NCBI GenBank assembly: GCA_040381555.1
Contig: JBEIHC010000022.1
Span: 1-30,766, forward strand
Direction: 5' to 3'
Source of the DNA: CANHCC01 sp040381555
GTDB lineage: Bacteria; Bacteroidota; Bacteroidia; J057; RFSG01
DNA length: 30,766 bases
Under the pieces are notes generated by a model. That model was not told the DNA's origin. It searched no databases and saw nothing but the letters and a program-made list of their open reading frames with translations. Shown piece after piece: positions 8,981 through 17,308 of the stretch (position 1 is the first letter of the stretch; each line of letters begins with the position of its first letter). Position numbers and translations under genes: made by a program.

Positions 8981-11293
8981 ATGAAATTTAGCCTGACTGC
9001 AGTTATTGCTCTGTTTGTTTCTGTACTTTTTTATCCTGCCTTTGCCCAAAACACTACTTCATCTTATTGGACCCAGGTAACAGAATCTGAAATTCCTTCA
9101 AATGGAAAAAGACAGATAATTCCAAAGAGATATCAAACCTGGCGTTTAAATCTTGTGAAACTTAAATCAATTCTGGCATCGACGCCAAATGAAAAATCAG
9201 TTCCAATTCACCTATCTGAAACGCTCATTGAGCTGGTTGATCCATCCGGTCAATTGCAAACATTTAAAGTAGTGGAAGCACCAATGATGGAAGCCGAGTT
9301 GGCTGCGGCTTTTCCAGAAATTCGAACATACAACCTTAAAGGGGTAAGCGATAAATACGCCAATGGAAAATTAGATTATAATGATTTTGGGGTGCATGCC
9401 TCTATTCGAAGTCCCAAAGGAGACTATTTCATTGATCCCTATGCAACTGAAAACACCCAAGATTACATTGTTTACTTTACTACTGATTTTGAGAAGGATC
9501 CAAATTTAATTATTCCTGAGGCGGGTGTGATTCAGGAGGAGGGTGAGCAAAAGCCTGCCATACAATTTGAGGAATCTGATTCAAAAAAAAAAATAAGCGC
9601 AAAAGTCGCCGGCGCGGCATGCGTAGGGGATAGGCTTAGAACTTACCGCTTGGCAGTTGCCTGCACCGGAGAATATGCTCAGGCAGCCACCGGAACAAGC
9701 ACCCCTACCGTATCACAGGTGCTTTCCCGGGTTGTTACCACGGTCAATAGAGTGAATGGGGTATATGAATCTGAGGTTTCCATTCGACTGGTGTTGATTT
9801 CCAATAACTCTAGTATCTTATTTACCAATCCTGCTACTGACCCATTCAATGGAAACAATAATTCTGGAACACTTATATCCGAAAGTCAGTCAGTTATTGG
9901 AGGAACAATTGGATCTAGCAATTATGATATTGGTCATACCTTCAGTACGGGAGGGGGAGGCTTAGCGAGTCTGGCTTGCGTTTGCACCTCTTCCAAAGCC
10001 AGCGGAATTACCGGAAGTCCGGTGCCGGTTGGAGACCCATATGACATCGATTATGTTGCTCATGAGATTGGTCATCAATTTGGGGGAAGACATACCTTCA
10101 ATGCCCTTACAGGTTCATGCTCTGGAAATCGGAGCGCCAGCACTTCAATGGAACCGGGAAGCGGCATTACCATTATGGCATATGCAGGCTTATGCGGTGG
10201 CGCAAATAACCTAGCTTCCAATAGTATTCCTTATTTTCATGCAATCAGTTATGATGAACTTGTAAATTTTTCGAATGTTTCAACGGGTAACAATTGCGCA
10301 GCACCCTCCAATACCGGCAATAATGCGCCTGTCGTAGACGCACCCGTTTCCTTTACGATTCCCAAGATAACGGCATTTGAATTAGAAGGTTCTGCTACGG
10401 ATGCCGATGGGGATGCCCTGCTGTATTCTTGGGAAGGTTTCGACAAAGGTCTTAGTGGCGGCAATTGGAACTCAGGGAGTGTTCCTTATTTTCGTAGTTA
10501 TGCTCCGGATACTATTGCCTACCGCATGTTCCCAAAACTTTCTGTTGTATTAGGAGGGTCCACTACAGGTATCAAGGGAGAATATTATCCTCAATCAGCC
10601 CAGACCTTAAACTTTAGACTGGCTGCTAGGGATGGCAAGATGGGGGGTGGAGGCGTTTGTTATGCTGCCACTCAGGTAGTGGTTGCCAATTCTGGTCCTT
10701 TTAAAGTAACAGACCCCAACACAGCTGGAGTCGTTTGGTATCAGGGAGCTTGGCCAGTTGTGACTTGGGATGTTGCCGGAACAGAAGCAGCACCCGTTTC
10801 CTGTGACAAGGTCAATATCCTAATATCTACCGATGGAGGCGCCAATTTCTTCGAAGTAGTTGGTAACACAGAAAACGATGGAGTAGCCTCTGTCCCAGTG
10901 CCTGCAGTAAGTGCGCCAATTTCTACCTGCCGCTTAAGAATAGAGTGTGCCAACAACATCTTTTTTGATATCAACGATTTTAACTTTGCCATCAGTGATA
11001 TCGTAAATACAGACCCTTATTCATTGGAATCCCCTCCAGTTTTAAAGATTCAGCCAAATCCAGGTAGTTCCTTGTTTGTTTTAAATGTGGATCAAGATCT
11101 GTTTACTGAAACAATGCACCTGAAACTAACCGATTTGAGCGGAAAAGTGATGCGATCAGAAGTTTTTGCTGGAAACCAATTTAGTACACAATGGGATTTA
11201 AGCACCTACGCTGACGGGATTTATCTATTGACCGTATCCTCAACTAATGGAAAAACAGTACAAAAATTAATTAAAACTTCCGGAAGCAATTAA
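8981..11293 (+). CDS. secreted reprolysin-like zinc metalloprotease with T9SS sorting domain
   Basis: Exported protein of 770 residues. It has a signal peptide (about 1-22, ending YPAFAQ), a propeptide-like region to about 210, and a metzincin protease domain. The domain carries the full zinc motif HEIGHQFGGRH (361-371; ligands His361, His365, His371; base Glu362), followed by a Met-turn-like segment GITIMAYAGLCGG. A cadherin/PKD-like stretch (ATDADGDALLYSW) and a beta-rich region follow. The last 80 or so residues (IQPNPGSSLFVLNV through DGIYLLTVSS and VQKLIKT) form a T9SS type A sorting domain, implying outer-membrane secretion. Substrate is unknown. The stop lies only 24 bases before ppk1, so read-through into ppk1 is likely. 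Confidence 0.92.
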   Translation: MKFSLTAVIALFVSVLFYPAFAQNTTSSYWTQVTESEIPSNGKRQIIPKRYQTWRLNLVKLKSILASTPNEKSVPIHLSETLIELVDPSGQLQTFKVVEAPMMEAELAAAFPEIRTYNLKGVSDKYANGKLDYNDFGVHASIRSPKGDYFIDPYATENTQDYIVYFTTDFEKDPNLIIPEAGVIQEEGEQKPAIQFEESDSKKKISAKVAGAACVGDRLRTYRLAVACTGEYAQAATGTSTPTVSQVLSRVVTTVNRVNGVYESEVSIRLVLISNNSSILFTNPATDPFNGNNNSGTLISESQSVIGGTIGSSNYDIGHTFSTGGGGLASLACVCTSSKASGITGSPVPVGDPYDIDYVAHEIGHQFGGRHTFNALTGSCSGNRSASTSMEPGSGITIMAYAGLCGGANNLASNSIPYFHAISYDELVNFSNVSTGNNCAAPSNTGNNAPVVDAPVSFTIPKITAFELEGSATDADGDALLYSWEGFDKGLSGGNWNSGSVPYFRSYAPDTIAYRMFPKLSVVLGGSTTGIKGEYYPQSAQTLNFRLAARDGKMGGGGVCYAATQVVVANSGPFKVTDPNTAGVVWYQGAWPVVTWDVAGTEAAPVSCDKVNILISTDGGANFFEVVGNTENDGVASVPVPAVSAPISTCRLRIECANNIFFDINDFNFAISDIVNTDPYSLESPPVLKIQPNPGSSLFVLNVDQDLFTETMHLKLTDLSGKVMRSEVFAGNQFSTQWDLSTYADGIYLLTVSSTNGKTVQKLIKTSGSN

Positions 11294-11317
11294 CGATGTA
11301 TCGCTAGAATCCAGTCT

Positions 11318-13396
11318 ATGTCCTCAGGTTTGTCCAACTCCAAAAATTTTATTAATCGGGAAATTTCCTGGATTCGATTCAATGAACGCGTTCTGGAGGA
11401 GGCTCGCAATACGCGTCATCCTTTATTAGAAAGACTGAAATTTTTATCCATTTTCAGTTCTAATCTGGATGAGTTTTATATGATTCGGGTAGCTGGCTTG
11501 AAGGAACAAATACACAATAACATTTTTGAACCCGCTGCCGATGGGATGAAACCGAGTGAATCTTTAAAACTTATTTCGGAGTTACTTCATCCCCTAGTGC
11601 AGCAGCAATCTGATTTGATATCAGAAGATATTATTCCAGAATTGCGAAAAAAGGGGGTCCGGATTAGAAGTACGACCACCCTAACACAGACCCAATCGCT
11701 GGAGCTTAAAAAGTACTTTAAAGAAAAAATATTTCCTGTTATCACTCCTTTGGCTGTTGATTCTGGTCATCCTTTTCCAAAGCTAAGAAGCTTGGGATTA
11801 AATTTGTTGGTCGAACTTAAGACGCCCTTTAAGCGAAATGAAAACAAAATAGCGGTTGTTCCTGTGCCACTATCCTTACCCCGGTTTATTCCGGTTTCCA
11901 GTCGCAGAGGAGACGATTTTGTTTTATTGGAGCAACTGCTTAAAGAGCATCTGGACTTGCTATTTCCCAATATGAAAATCAACCGTGTGTCCGAATTTAG
12001 GATTACTCGGAATGCAGATATTGATTTATCGGAAGCTGAAGCAGATGATTTACTCAAGCAAATCGAAAGGGAGCTTAGAAAGCGTCGCTTGGGTACTGTT
12101 ATTCGATTGGAAGTAAGCTCTAAAATTAGCCCTGAATCCAGAAAGTTTTTAATGGAAATGAATGGACTAACAGAGCAAGAGGTTTATGATATTTCTTCTT
12201 TCATAGATATTGCCTCGTTTATGAGCCTTATGGATTTGGACTATCCAGAGCTAAAAGACTTACCCTTTACGCCTGCGCTCAATACCCATATTGTAAAACA
12301 TGAGAATATTTTTCAAGCTATTCAAAGTCAGGACATTCTATTGCACCACCCTTATGATTCATTTCACCATGTGATTGAGTTTGTGCAGGAAGCCGCCAAA
12401 GACCCCAATGTAATGGCCATTAAAATGACCTTGTACCGCACCAGTGGAAAGTCTCCAATTGTACAAGCCTTGAAAGATGCTGTTGCGAATGGAAAACAGG
12501 TAACCGCTTTGATTGAGTTGAAAGCCCGTTTTGATGAAGAAACCAATATTGTTTGGGCAAAAGAATTAGAGCGGGTAGGTGTAAATGTGGTGTATGGTTT
12601 ATTAGGATTGAAGACCCATTGCAAAACTTGTTTGATCGTTAGACAGGAAGAAGATCAAATTGTGCGGTATGTGCATTTAGGTACGGGAAATTACAATGTA
12701 AGAAGCTCCAGAATCTACACTGACTTAGGAATTTTTACCTGCAATCCTGAAATCGGAAAAGATGTTTCTGAGTTGTTTAATATGCTAACAGGATATTCTC
12801 GCCAGGAAAAATGGCGTAAGATTTCTGTAGCACCGGTAAATCTCAGGGAGAGTTTTGTAAAAATGCTCCATGAATGTATACGACATCATACGACCGAAAA
12901 CCCTTCCTCAATTCGATTAGTCATGAATGCTTTGGTTGATCCACAAATGATTCAGCACTTATATCGGGCATCTCGCAAAGGGGTGAAAATTGAGTTGATT
13001 ATTCGTGGAATATGTTGTTTAATTCCGGGAATGAAAGATATTAGCGAAAACATTTCCGTTCGAAGTATCGTTGGAAGGTTTCTGGAACATGCCAGAATTT
13101 ATTCTTTTACCTGTAATAACCATACGCGGTTGTATTTAGGAAGCGCTGATTGGATGCAAAGGAACTTAAATAGAAGAATAGAAGTTATGTTTCCCGTTGA
13201 AAGTTCTGACTTGAAATCCTATATTTTAAATGTGTTAGAAATAGGATTTAAAGATACTGTTAATGCAAGAATATTAGGTACTGATGGTATGTATCGAAGG
13301 CTGAAAAAGCGTGAAGGAGAAAAAGAAGTCAATTGTCAGCAAATCTTCCTACAAGAGGCCATACGAAGACAAAGAATTATCGACACCATTAATTAA
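11318..13396 (+). CDS. ppk1: polyphosphate kinase 1
   Basis: Enzyme of 692 residues that reversibly polymerises ATP gamma-phosphate into inorganic polyphosphate. The N-terminal domain is typical (NREISWIRFNERVLEEA, FSSNLDEFYMIRVAGL). The two active-site histidines align with those of E. coli PPK (His435 and His592): His434 in LKTHCKTCL and His591 in GRFLEHARIYSF. The HLGTGNYN block and LYLGSADWMQRN near the end are also diagnostic. Length equals the family norm. It is embedded between the secreted protease and an ECF sigma gene, with gaps of 24 and 8 bases, so it is probably part of a polycistronic message. Confidence 0.97.
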   Translation: MSSGLSNSKNFINREISWIRFNERVLEEARNTRHPLLERLKFLSIFSSNLDEFYMIRVAGLKEQIHNNIFEPAADGMKPSESLKLISELLHPLVQQQSDLISEDIIPELRKKGVRIRSTTTLTQTQSLELKKYFKEKIFPVITPLAVDSGHPFPKLRSLGLNLLVELKTPFKRNENKIAVVPVPLSLPRFIPVSSRRGDDFVLLEQLLKEHLDLLFPNMKINRVSEFRITRNADIDLSEAEADDLLKQIERELRKRRLGTVIRLEVSSKISPESRKFLMEMNGLTEQEVYDISSFIDIASFMSLMDLDYPELKDLPFTPALNTHIVKHENIFQAIQSQDILLHHPYDSFHHVIEFVQEAAKDPNVMAIKMTLYRTSGKSPIVQALKDAVANGKQVTALIELKARFDEETNIVWAKELERVGVNVVYGLLGLKTHCKTCLIVRQEEDQIVRYVHLGTGNYNVRSSRIYTDLGIFTCNPEIGKDVSELFNMLTGYSRQEKWRKISVAPVNLRESFVKMLHECIRHHTTENPSSIRLVMNALVDPQMIQHLYRASRKGVKIELIIRGICCLIPGMKDISENISVRSIVGRFLEHARIYSFTCNNHTRLYLGSADWMQRNLNRRIEVMFPVESSDLKSYILNVLEIGFKDTVNARILGTDGMYRRLKKREGEKEVNCQQIFLQEAIRRQRIIDTIN

Positions 13397-13404
13397 CCGA
13401 TTCT

Positions 13405-14034
13405 ATGATACCAGATGAAACAATGTCACCCGCAGAAAAAGCTGAAATAGATGCTTTTTTTGAATCGGAAATGATGGTTCACATTCGACCCTTGTATCAC
13501 TTTGCCTTCAGACTCACCAATGATGAGGATGATGCAAATGACTTGGTTCAAGATACCTTTCTTAAAGCTTATCGCTTCATTAAAAGTTTTGAAAGAGGTT
13601 CCAATGCAAAAGCTTGGCTCTTCAGAATTCTCAAAAACAGCTTCATTAACAATTACCGAAAAAACTCAAAAGAACCCTCCCAAATAGACTATGAAGAAGC
13701 TGAGAACTTTTTAAATACCGGAATTTCTTCTTGGTCTGAATCCATTGACTTAAGAGACAAACTTTTCAGAGGTCTAGTAGGGGATGAAATTACCAATGCC
13801 CTCAATCTACTTCCTGTAGATTTTAAAACAGTCATTATTCTCTGTGATATTGAGGAATTTAGTTATGAAGAAATTGCCAAAATTACAGATATCCCTGTTG
13901 GAACAGTCCGTTCCAGACTTCACAGAGCCAGAAAACTCCTGAAAGATCAACTGGCCGAGTATGCCCGTAAAATGGGCTATTCTACAGAAGATGAGCTGGT
14001 AGATATTCCAGCTTTGGAAACCGAAATCGAATAA
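13405..14034 (+). CDS. ECF-type RNA polymerase sigma factor (RpoE/SigR-like)
   Basis: Alternative sigma factor of 209 residues. Region 2 is at about 25-100 (NDEDDANDLVQDTFLKAYRF, then NAKAWLFRILKNSFINNYRK). Region 4 is at about 130-185 (LNLLPVDFKTVIILCDIEEF, EIAKITDIPVGTVRSRLHRA). The region 3 linker is short, as in ECF factors. The gene starts 8 bases after ppk1 and is followed 33 bases later by a small cysteine-containing protein that looks like its anti-sigma factor. Regulon unknown; the sigma(R)/RsrA resemblance is an inference from gene order and the partner's CxxC. Confidence 0.93.
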   Translation: MIPDETMSPAEKAEIDAFFESEMMVHIRPLYHFAFRLTNDEDDANDLVQDTFLKAYRFIKSFERGSNAKAWLFRILKNSFINNYRKNSKEPSQIDYEEAENFLNTGISSWSESIDLRDKLFRGLVGDEITNALNLLPVDFKTVIILCDIEEFSYEEIAKITDIPVGTVRSRLHRARKLLKDQLAEYARKMGYSTEDELVDIPALETEIE

Positions 14035-14067
14035 AAAGAGTTATACCCAAACAAATCCTGATAATTT

Positions 14068-14352
14068 ATGAAAGAAAAACTCGGCGCCGGACTGCGAAAG
14101 CAGGGCTCTCCTTATTCTGATACCGAATGCGAGGATATCATCCGAAAACTCGAAGCTATGCTTGATGGAGACCAAGATGTTACTCAGGACAAGGATTTTA
14201 TGGAAAAGGTAAATAATTGTGAGTATTGCCTCGAACAGTATGAAATTGAAAAGTCCTTTAAAGAATTGGTTAAAGCCAAACTGAGAGGTTTGGTCGTGTC
14301 CAACTCCTTAATACAATCGATTAAATCAAAACTCTCGCTTCACAGGGATTAA
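14068..14352 (+). CDS. small soluble anti-sigma factor candidate (ZAS-like)
   Basis: Protein of 94 residues with no signal peptide or membrane segment. It follows the ECF sigma gene on the same strand. A Cys at 21 (DTECEDIIRKLEAMLDGD) and a C-x-x-C at 51-54 (NNCEYCLEQYEIEKSFKEL) match the layout of zinc-binding anti-sigma (ZAS/RsrA) proteins. The expected His of the HxxxCxxC motif is Lys47 here. The residue set Cys21, Lys47, Cys51, Cys54 means three of four usual ligands remain, so zinc binding is uncertain. Function is inferred from position and motif layout. Confidence 0.72.
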   Translation: MKEKLGAGLRKQGSPYSDTECEDIIRKLEAMLDGDQDVTQDKDFMEKVNNCEYCLEQYEIEKSFKELVKAKLRGLVVSNSLIQSIKSKLSLHRD

Positions 14353-14394
14353 GGTTATGGCAAGGATTTTGCTATTCAATTCAAAATTTTAGTT

Positions 14395-14868
14395 ATGAAA
14401 GCTACCCTTTTGTTTTTATTCGCACTCGTTGCTGTTTCCGCAAATTCCCTTTTTGCTCAAGATTTGCCAAAATTTTCCTTTTATGATGCTGCCAAAAAAA
14501 CATTTTCTCAGACAAATCTGAAACCGGGCCAACCTGTAGTGGTTGTTTATTTTGATCCAGATTGTGACCATTGTAATAAGCAAGCTCAATTAATCAAAGC
14601 TGAAGTGACAAAATTTGCTTCTGCTCAACTGATATGGGTCGCTTTCCCGGCCTCCATTGAAGCTATTACTGCTTTTGGTAAAAAATACTTCTCTGCTCAA
14701 TTTGGAAAAAACTTTCACTTCCTAAGAGACAACGATTACACCTTCGATCGTTCTTTCGGCTACAGTGAAGCCCCTTCCATCTATGTATATAATAAAAGTT
14801 GGAAGCTCGTTAAATCTTACAGCAAAAAAGAAGTGCCTGCTGCAGAATTGGCTGCTCTCCTAAAGTAA
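14395..14868 (+). CDS. exported thioredoxin-fold protein (TlpA/redoxin-like)
   Basis: Protein of 157 residues with a clear signal peptide (about 1-22, ending NSLFAQ). The thioredoxin fold appears as QPVVVVYFDPDCDHCNKQAQ with redox motif Cys57-Asp-His-Cys60, followed by a cis-Pro-like segment (SYSEAPSIYVYNK region). It probably acts as a periplasmic thiol-disulfide oxidoreductase. It ends the protease-ppk1-sigma-anti-sigma run and is followed by a strong terminator. Because the ccm operon starts just beyond that terminator, a role in keeping apocytochrome thiols reduced (CcmG-like) is possible but not shown. Confidence 0.82.
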   Translation: MKATLLFLFALVAVSANSLFAQDLPKFSFYDAAKKTFSQTNLKPGQPVVVVYFDPDCDHCNKQAQLIKAEVTKFASAQLIWVAFPASIEAITAFGKKYFSAQFGKNFHFLRDNDYTFDRSFGYSEAPSIYVYNKSWKLVKSYSKKEVPAAELAALLK

Positions 14869-14886
14869 TTCAATATGCTATAGCTG

Positions 14887-14930
14887 AGAATCCCGGTGAA
14901 TCCTCTGTATTTCACCGGGATTCTTTGTTT
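14887..14930 (+). terminator. intrinsic terminator after the thioredoxin-fold gene
   Basis: A perfect 14-bp stem (AGAATCCCGGTGAA with its complement TTCACCGGGATTCT, 14887-14900 and 14911-14924) has a 10-base loop and is followed by TTGTTTATC. It starts 18 bases after the stop codon. It separates the ppk1/sigma run from the ccm operon. Confidence 0.88.
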
Positions 14931-14935
14931 ATCCT

Positions 14936-14943
14936 TATCTTTG
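14936..14943 (+). promoter_or_regulatory. Bacteroidota -7 promoter element (TATCTTTG), candidate ccm operon promoter
   Basis: Exact match to TAnnTTTG immediately after the terminator, about 110 bases before the first ATG of the ccm operon. There is no -33 TTG at the usual spacing, where the terminator stem lies instead. It would give a long leader of roughly 105 nt before 15056. Confidence 0.4.
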
Positions 14944-15055
14944 AGGCCTGAATGAATTCATTGACAGACACACATTACCAAAGTTTTAATCAGAGTTGGT
15001 TTTGCTTGTTAACTTGGGTTTTGTTTACGGATTTTTGCAATTCACCTCTCTGTTT

Positions 15056-15733
15056 ATGGCCATAGAAAACAGTACATATCTTACTCTGGCTCCGTTTTTT
15101 AAGAGATTTTTTTTCTTTTTCACAGGGCGACAAATTGGGGTGCTTCTCTATTTGGGCATTTCGGTTTCGTTCAACTGGAATTTTACTTCCTTACAGGCTC
15201 AATCTTCCCCGCCTCGATTTAAGAAGTTTCAAATGGGAAATTCAGCTTGCTTTTTACATTTTCCTTTAGAAAGCCTTGAAGTATATTCTGATACGCTAGA
15301 TGATGCCATTCAATACTACACTTCCGGAAGATTAGATAAACATATTTTCCAAGCAGAAATTATTCGCTTTCATCAACCTCTTTTTGCTCCAGAAGTAGAA
15401 ATAACATCAGAAGATTCTTTCCCAGAAGCTTTGCCTATTTTAGATCCAATCGATAGTTTGGCAATCTTATGGAAAGTTAAATGGATGAATAAATATCGAC
15501 TGATTTCAAATGGAGAGTGGATACCTACCAATCATCCTTCAATACCGGATGCTCATGGTTGGCAGGAAACTTGGTCCTCAGAAGATGGCAAAACCGAAGC
15601 GGTTGTTCAGATTTGGGCACACCCCGCTGCTCTTGTATTTTTGATGGTTTCGGGAAGAACAACTTATGAGGATGAAATTGTAAAAGGAATCTTTTTTCGG
15701 AATATCATTTTGCCTAAAGTATATCGCGAGTGA
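15056..15733 (+). CDS. secreted protein of unknown function, coupled to ccmB
   Basis: Predicted exported protein of 225 residues. I do not recognise a family. The ATG at 15056 gives a basic and hydrophobic N-terminus ending in a signal-like LQAQ at about residue 49. An upstream in-frame TTG at 14996 would add 20 residues and is less likely. The mature part has no CxxCH or thioredoxin motif. It is Trp-rich in the middle (LAILWKVKWMNKYRL, GWQETWSSEDGKTEAVVQIW) and reads like a compact alpha/beta domain. Its stop overlaps the GTG start of ccmB (GTGA at 15730), a strong sign of translational coupling with cytochrome c maturation. Confidence 0.75.
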   Translation: MAIENSTYLTLAPFFKRFFFFFTGRQIGVLLYLGISVSFNWNFTSLQAQSSPPRFKKFQMGNSACFLHFPLESLEVYSDTLDDAIQYYTSGRLDKHIFQAEIIRFHQPLFAPEVEITSEDSFPEALPILDPIDSLAILWKVKWMNKYRLISNGEWIPTNHPSIPDAHGWQETWSSEDGKTEAVVQIWAHPAALVFLMVSGRTTYEDEIVKGIFFRNIILPKVYRE

Positions 15734-16416
15734 GTAATACTTCTCTCAATAGTTTAGTTGGATTTAAACAGTTGCGCATGCTGCTACTAAGGGAGGTGCA
15801 GCTGGAGTGGCAGCAGAAATACACTCTTTCTGGCATTTTGTTCTATGCTTTTTGCATGGTTTTTATAATTTCCTTGAGTTTGAGCCGCTCTGTTAACCCA
15901 GCTATTTGGAATGGTATTTTTTGGATCATCCTCTTATTTGCTGCCGTCAATACTGCTGCTAAGAGTTTTTTATCTGAAAGCCCAGGACAACGGTATTATC
16001 TATATCAACTGGCAGGGCCAGGAATGTTGATTTTGGCCAGAATCCTTTACAATGCAAGCTTGTTGATTGCATTAAGTTTGGTTATCCTAATTCTTTATGC
16101 CCTGTTTTCCGGATTTCCCGTGCAAAGTCCAGGTATGTTTGCCCTTTGTGTGGTTATAGGGTCAACCGGATTTGCTTCTGTACTTACTCTTATCTCTGGC
16201 ATTTCCGCCTTAGCAGGAAATCGTCCTGCCTTAATGGCAATTTTAGGCTTCCCGATTTTAATTCCTTTTTTAAATGTGCTCATTCGCATGTCCAGAATAG
16301 CCCTCGATGGTCTGGACAATTCTTTAATGCAAGGCGATTTTTTCTTTTCCGGAATGATGATTCTCCTTTCAATCACGCTCTCATATCTCCTGTTTCCGTA
16401 TCTTTGGCGGGAATAA
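15730..16416 (+). CDS. ccmB: haem exporter subunit CcmB
   Basis: Inner-membrane permease of 228 residues belonging to the CcmAB complex that drives release of holo-CcmE in System I cytochrome c maturation. It begins with the typical amphipathic LLREVQLEWQQKY and has about six hydrophobic spans, the LFAAVNTAAKSFLSE segment and PILIPFLNVLI. The start is GTG at 15730, overlapping the preceding stop. No ATPase gene ccmA lies in this window, so its partner must be encoded elsewhere. ccmC follows after 3 bases. Confidence 0.9.
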   Translation: MSNTSLNSLVGFKQLRMLLLREVQLEWQQKYTLSGILFYAFCMVFIISLSLSRSVNPAIWNGIFWIILLFAAVNTAAKSFLSESPGQRYYLYQLAGPGMLILARILYNASLLIALSLVILILYALFSGFPVQSPGMFALCVVIGSTGFASVLTLISGISALAGNRPALMAILGFPILIPFLNVLIRMSRIALDGLDNSLMQGDFFFSGMMILLSITLSYLLFPYLWRE

Positions 16417-16419
16417 GTA

Positions 16420-17127
16420 ATGCTAAAATTTTTACAAAAAAACGGATATAAATTTCTTGCTGTTGGCCTGATTGGGTATGCACTCATTTTTGGTTTACTA
16501 CGCGAACTTCCAGATATGGGAGGAAATATGGCTCAAACCAGTCGAAATGTATTTTATCATGTGCCCATGTGGTTTACCCTGTATTTACTCATGGGGATTT
16601 CTGTGGTGTATTCCATCAAATTTCTACTTAATGGAAATGAATACAATGATACCGTTGCGACTGAGGCTGCACGAACCGGAATGCTTTTTGGATTATTAGG
16701 ACTTTCTACAGGCATTATCTGGTCAAGAGTTACTTGGCGTGAACTCATTCCTTCTGATTCATTCGCTGCTTGGTGGTCATGGGACCCTAAGCAAACCATG
16801 GTGGTAGTTGCCTTGATGATTTATATCGCCTATTTTATTCTTCGTGCCGGAATTGAAGAGTCTTCCTCTCGTGCCCGTATAGGTGCTGTCTATAATATTT
16901 TTGCCGCAGCGTCTTTAATTCCGCTTACCTTGATTCTTCCCAGAATGCTAGGGGGCTTGCATCCTGGAGGGGATGAAGGAAACCCATTGGAAAACATTCG
17001 CTTAAGTATTGAATTTCGGGTGGTGTTTTATCCTTCGGTTCTCGGGTTTATGTTGTTATCTATCTGGATTCTTGAACTCCGGGTGCGCCTTTCATTGTTA
17101 TATAATCGAATGTTTGATGCTGAATAA
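16420..17127 (+). CDS. ccmC: haem transporter CcmC (CcsA family)
   Basis: Integral membrane haem-handling protein of 235 residues with about six spans. The tryptophan-rich haem-binding motif WWSWDPKQT is at 118-126. Flanking axial histidines are visible: His47 (VFYHVPMWF) and His181 (LGGLHPGGDEG). In System I, CcmC loads haem onto CcmE. It lies between ccmB and a CcmD-like gene with a 3-base gap before it and an 11-base overlap after it, so it is clearly part of the operon. Confidence 0.93.
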   Translation: MLKFLQKNGYKFLAVGLIGYALIFGLLRELPDMGGNMAQTSRNVFYHVPMWFTLYLLMGISVVYSIKFLLNGNEYNDTVATEAARTGMLFGLLGLSTGIIWSRVTWRELIPSDSFAAWWSWDPKQTMVVVALMIYIAYFILRAGIEESSSRARIGAVYNIFAAASLIPLTLILPRMLGGLHPGGDEGNPLENIRLSIEFRVVFYPSVLGFMLLSIWILELRVRLSLLYNRMFDAE

Positions 17128-17308
17128 TTTAATCTTGTTTTCTTTACTCTTGCAATCGGATGCAGGATTACTATTTCGAAGTGATAAAATTTTCACTGTA
17201 CTCACAGTCGTATTGATTATTTTTTCAGGAATGATTTTGTTTTTATGGAATCTTGACCGACGGATTTCCCGTATGGAGCAGAAAGAAAAGGAGTCGAAGA
17301 AATTATGA
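17117..17308 (+). CDS. ccmD: CcmD family small membrane protein
   Basis: Protein of 63 residues beginning at ATG 17117, inside the end of ccmC (11-base overlap). A longer frame back to 17009 only shadows ccmC. It has a single membrane span (about IFTVLTVVLIIFSGMILFLW) followed by the CcmD-like charged tail LDRRISRMEQKEKESKKL. CcmD helps release holo-CcmE from the CcmABC complex. Its stop overlaps the ccmE start (ATGA at 17305). Small size makes similarity evidence weak, but position and topology fit well. Confidence 0.82.
   Translation: MLNNLILFSLLLQSDAGLLFRSDKIFTVLTVVLIIFSGMILFLWNLDRRISRMEQKEKESKKL

Noticed and set aside
14996..15055. TTG start 20 codons upstream of the ccm-linked unknown protein
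   Set aside because: ATG at 15056 is a better start codon and is followed by a basic then hydrophobic signal-like region; the upstream codons add a second hydrophobic stretch of unclear purpose.
17009..17116. Longer start for the CcmD-like protein
   Set aside because: The extra 36 codons overlap ccmC out of frame and are Cys-rich and unlike CcmD; ATG at 17117 gives the right topology and length.
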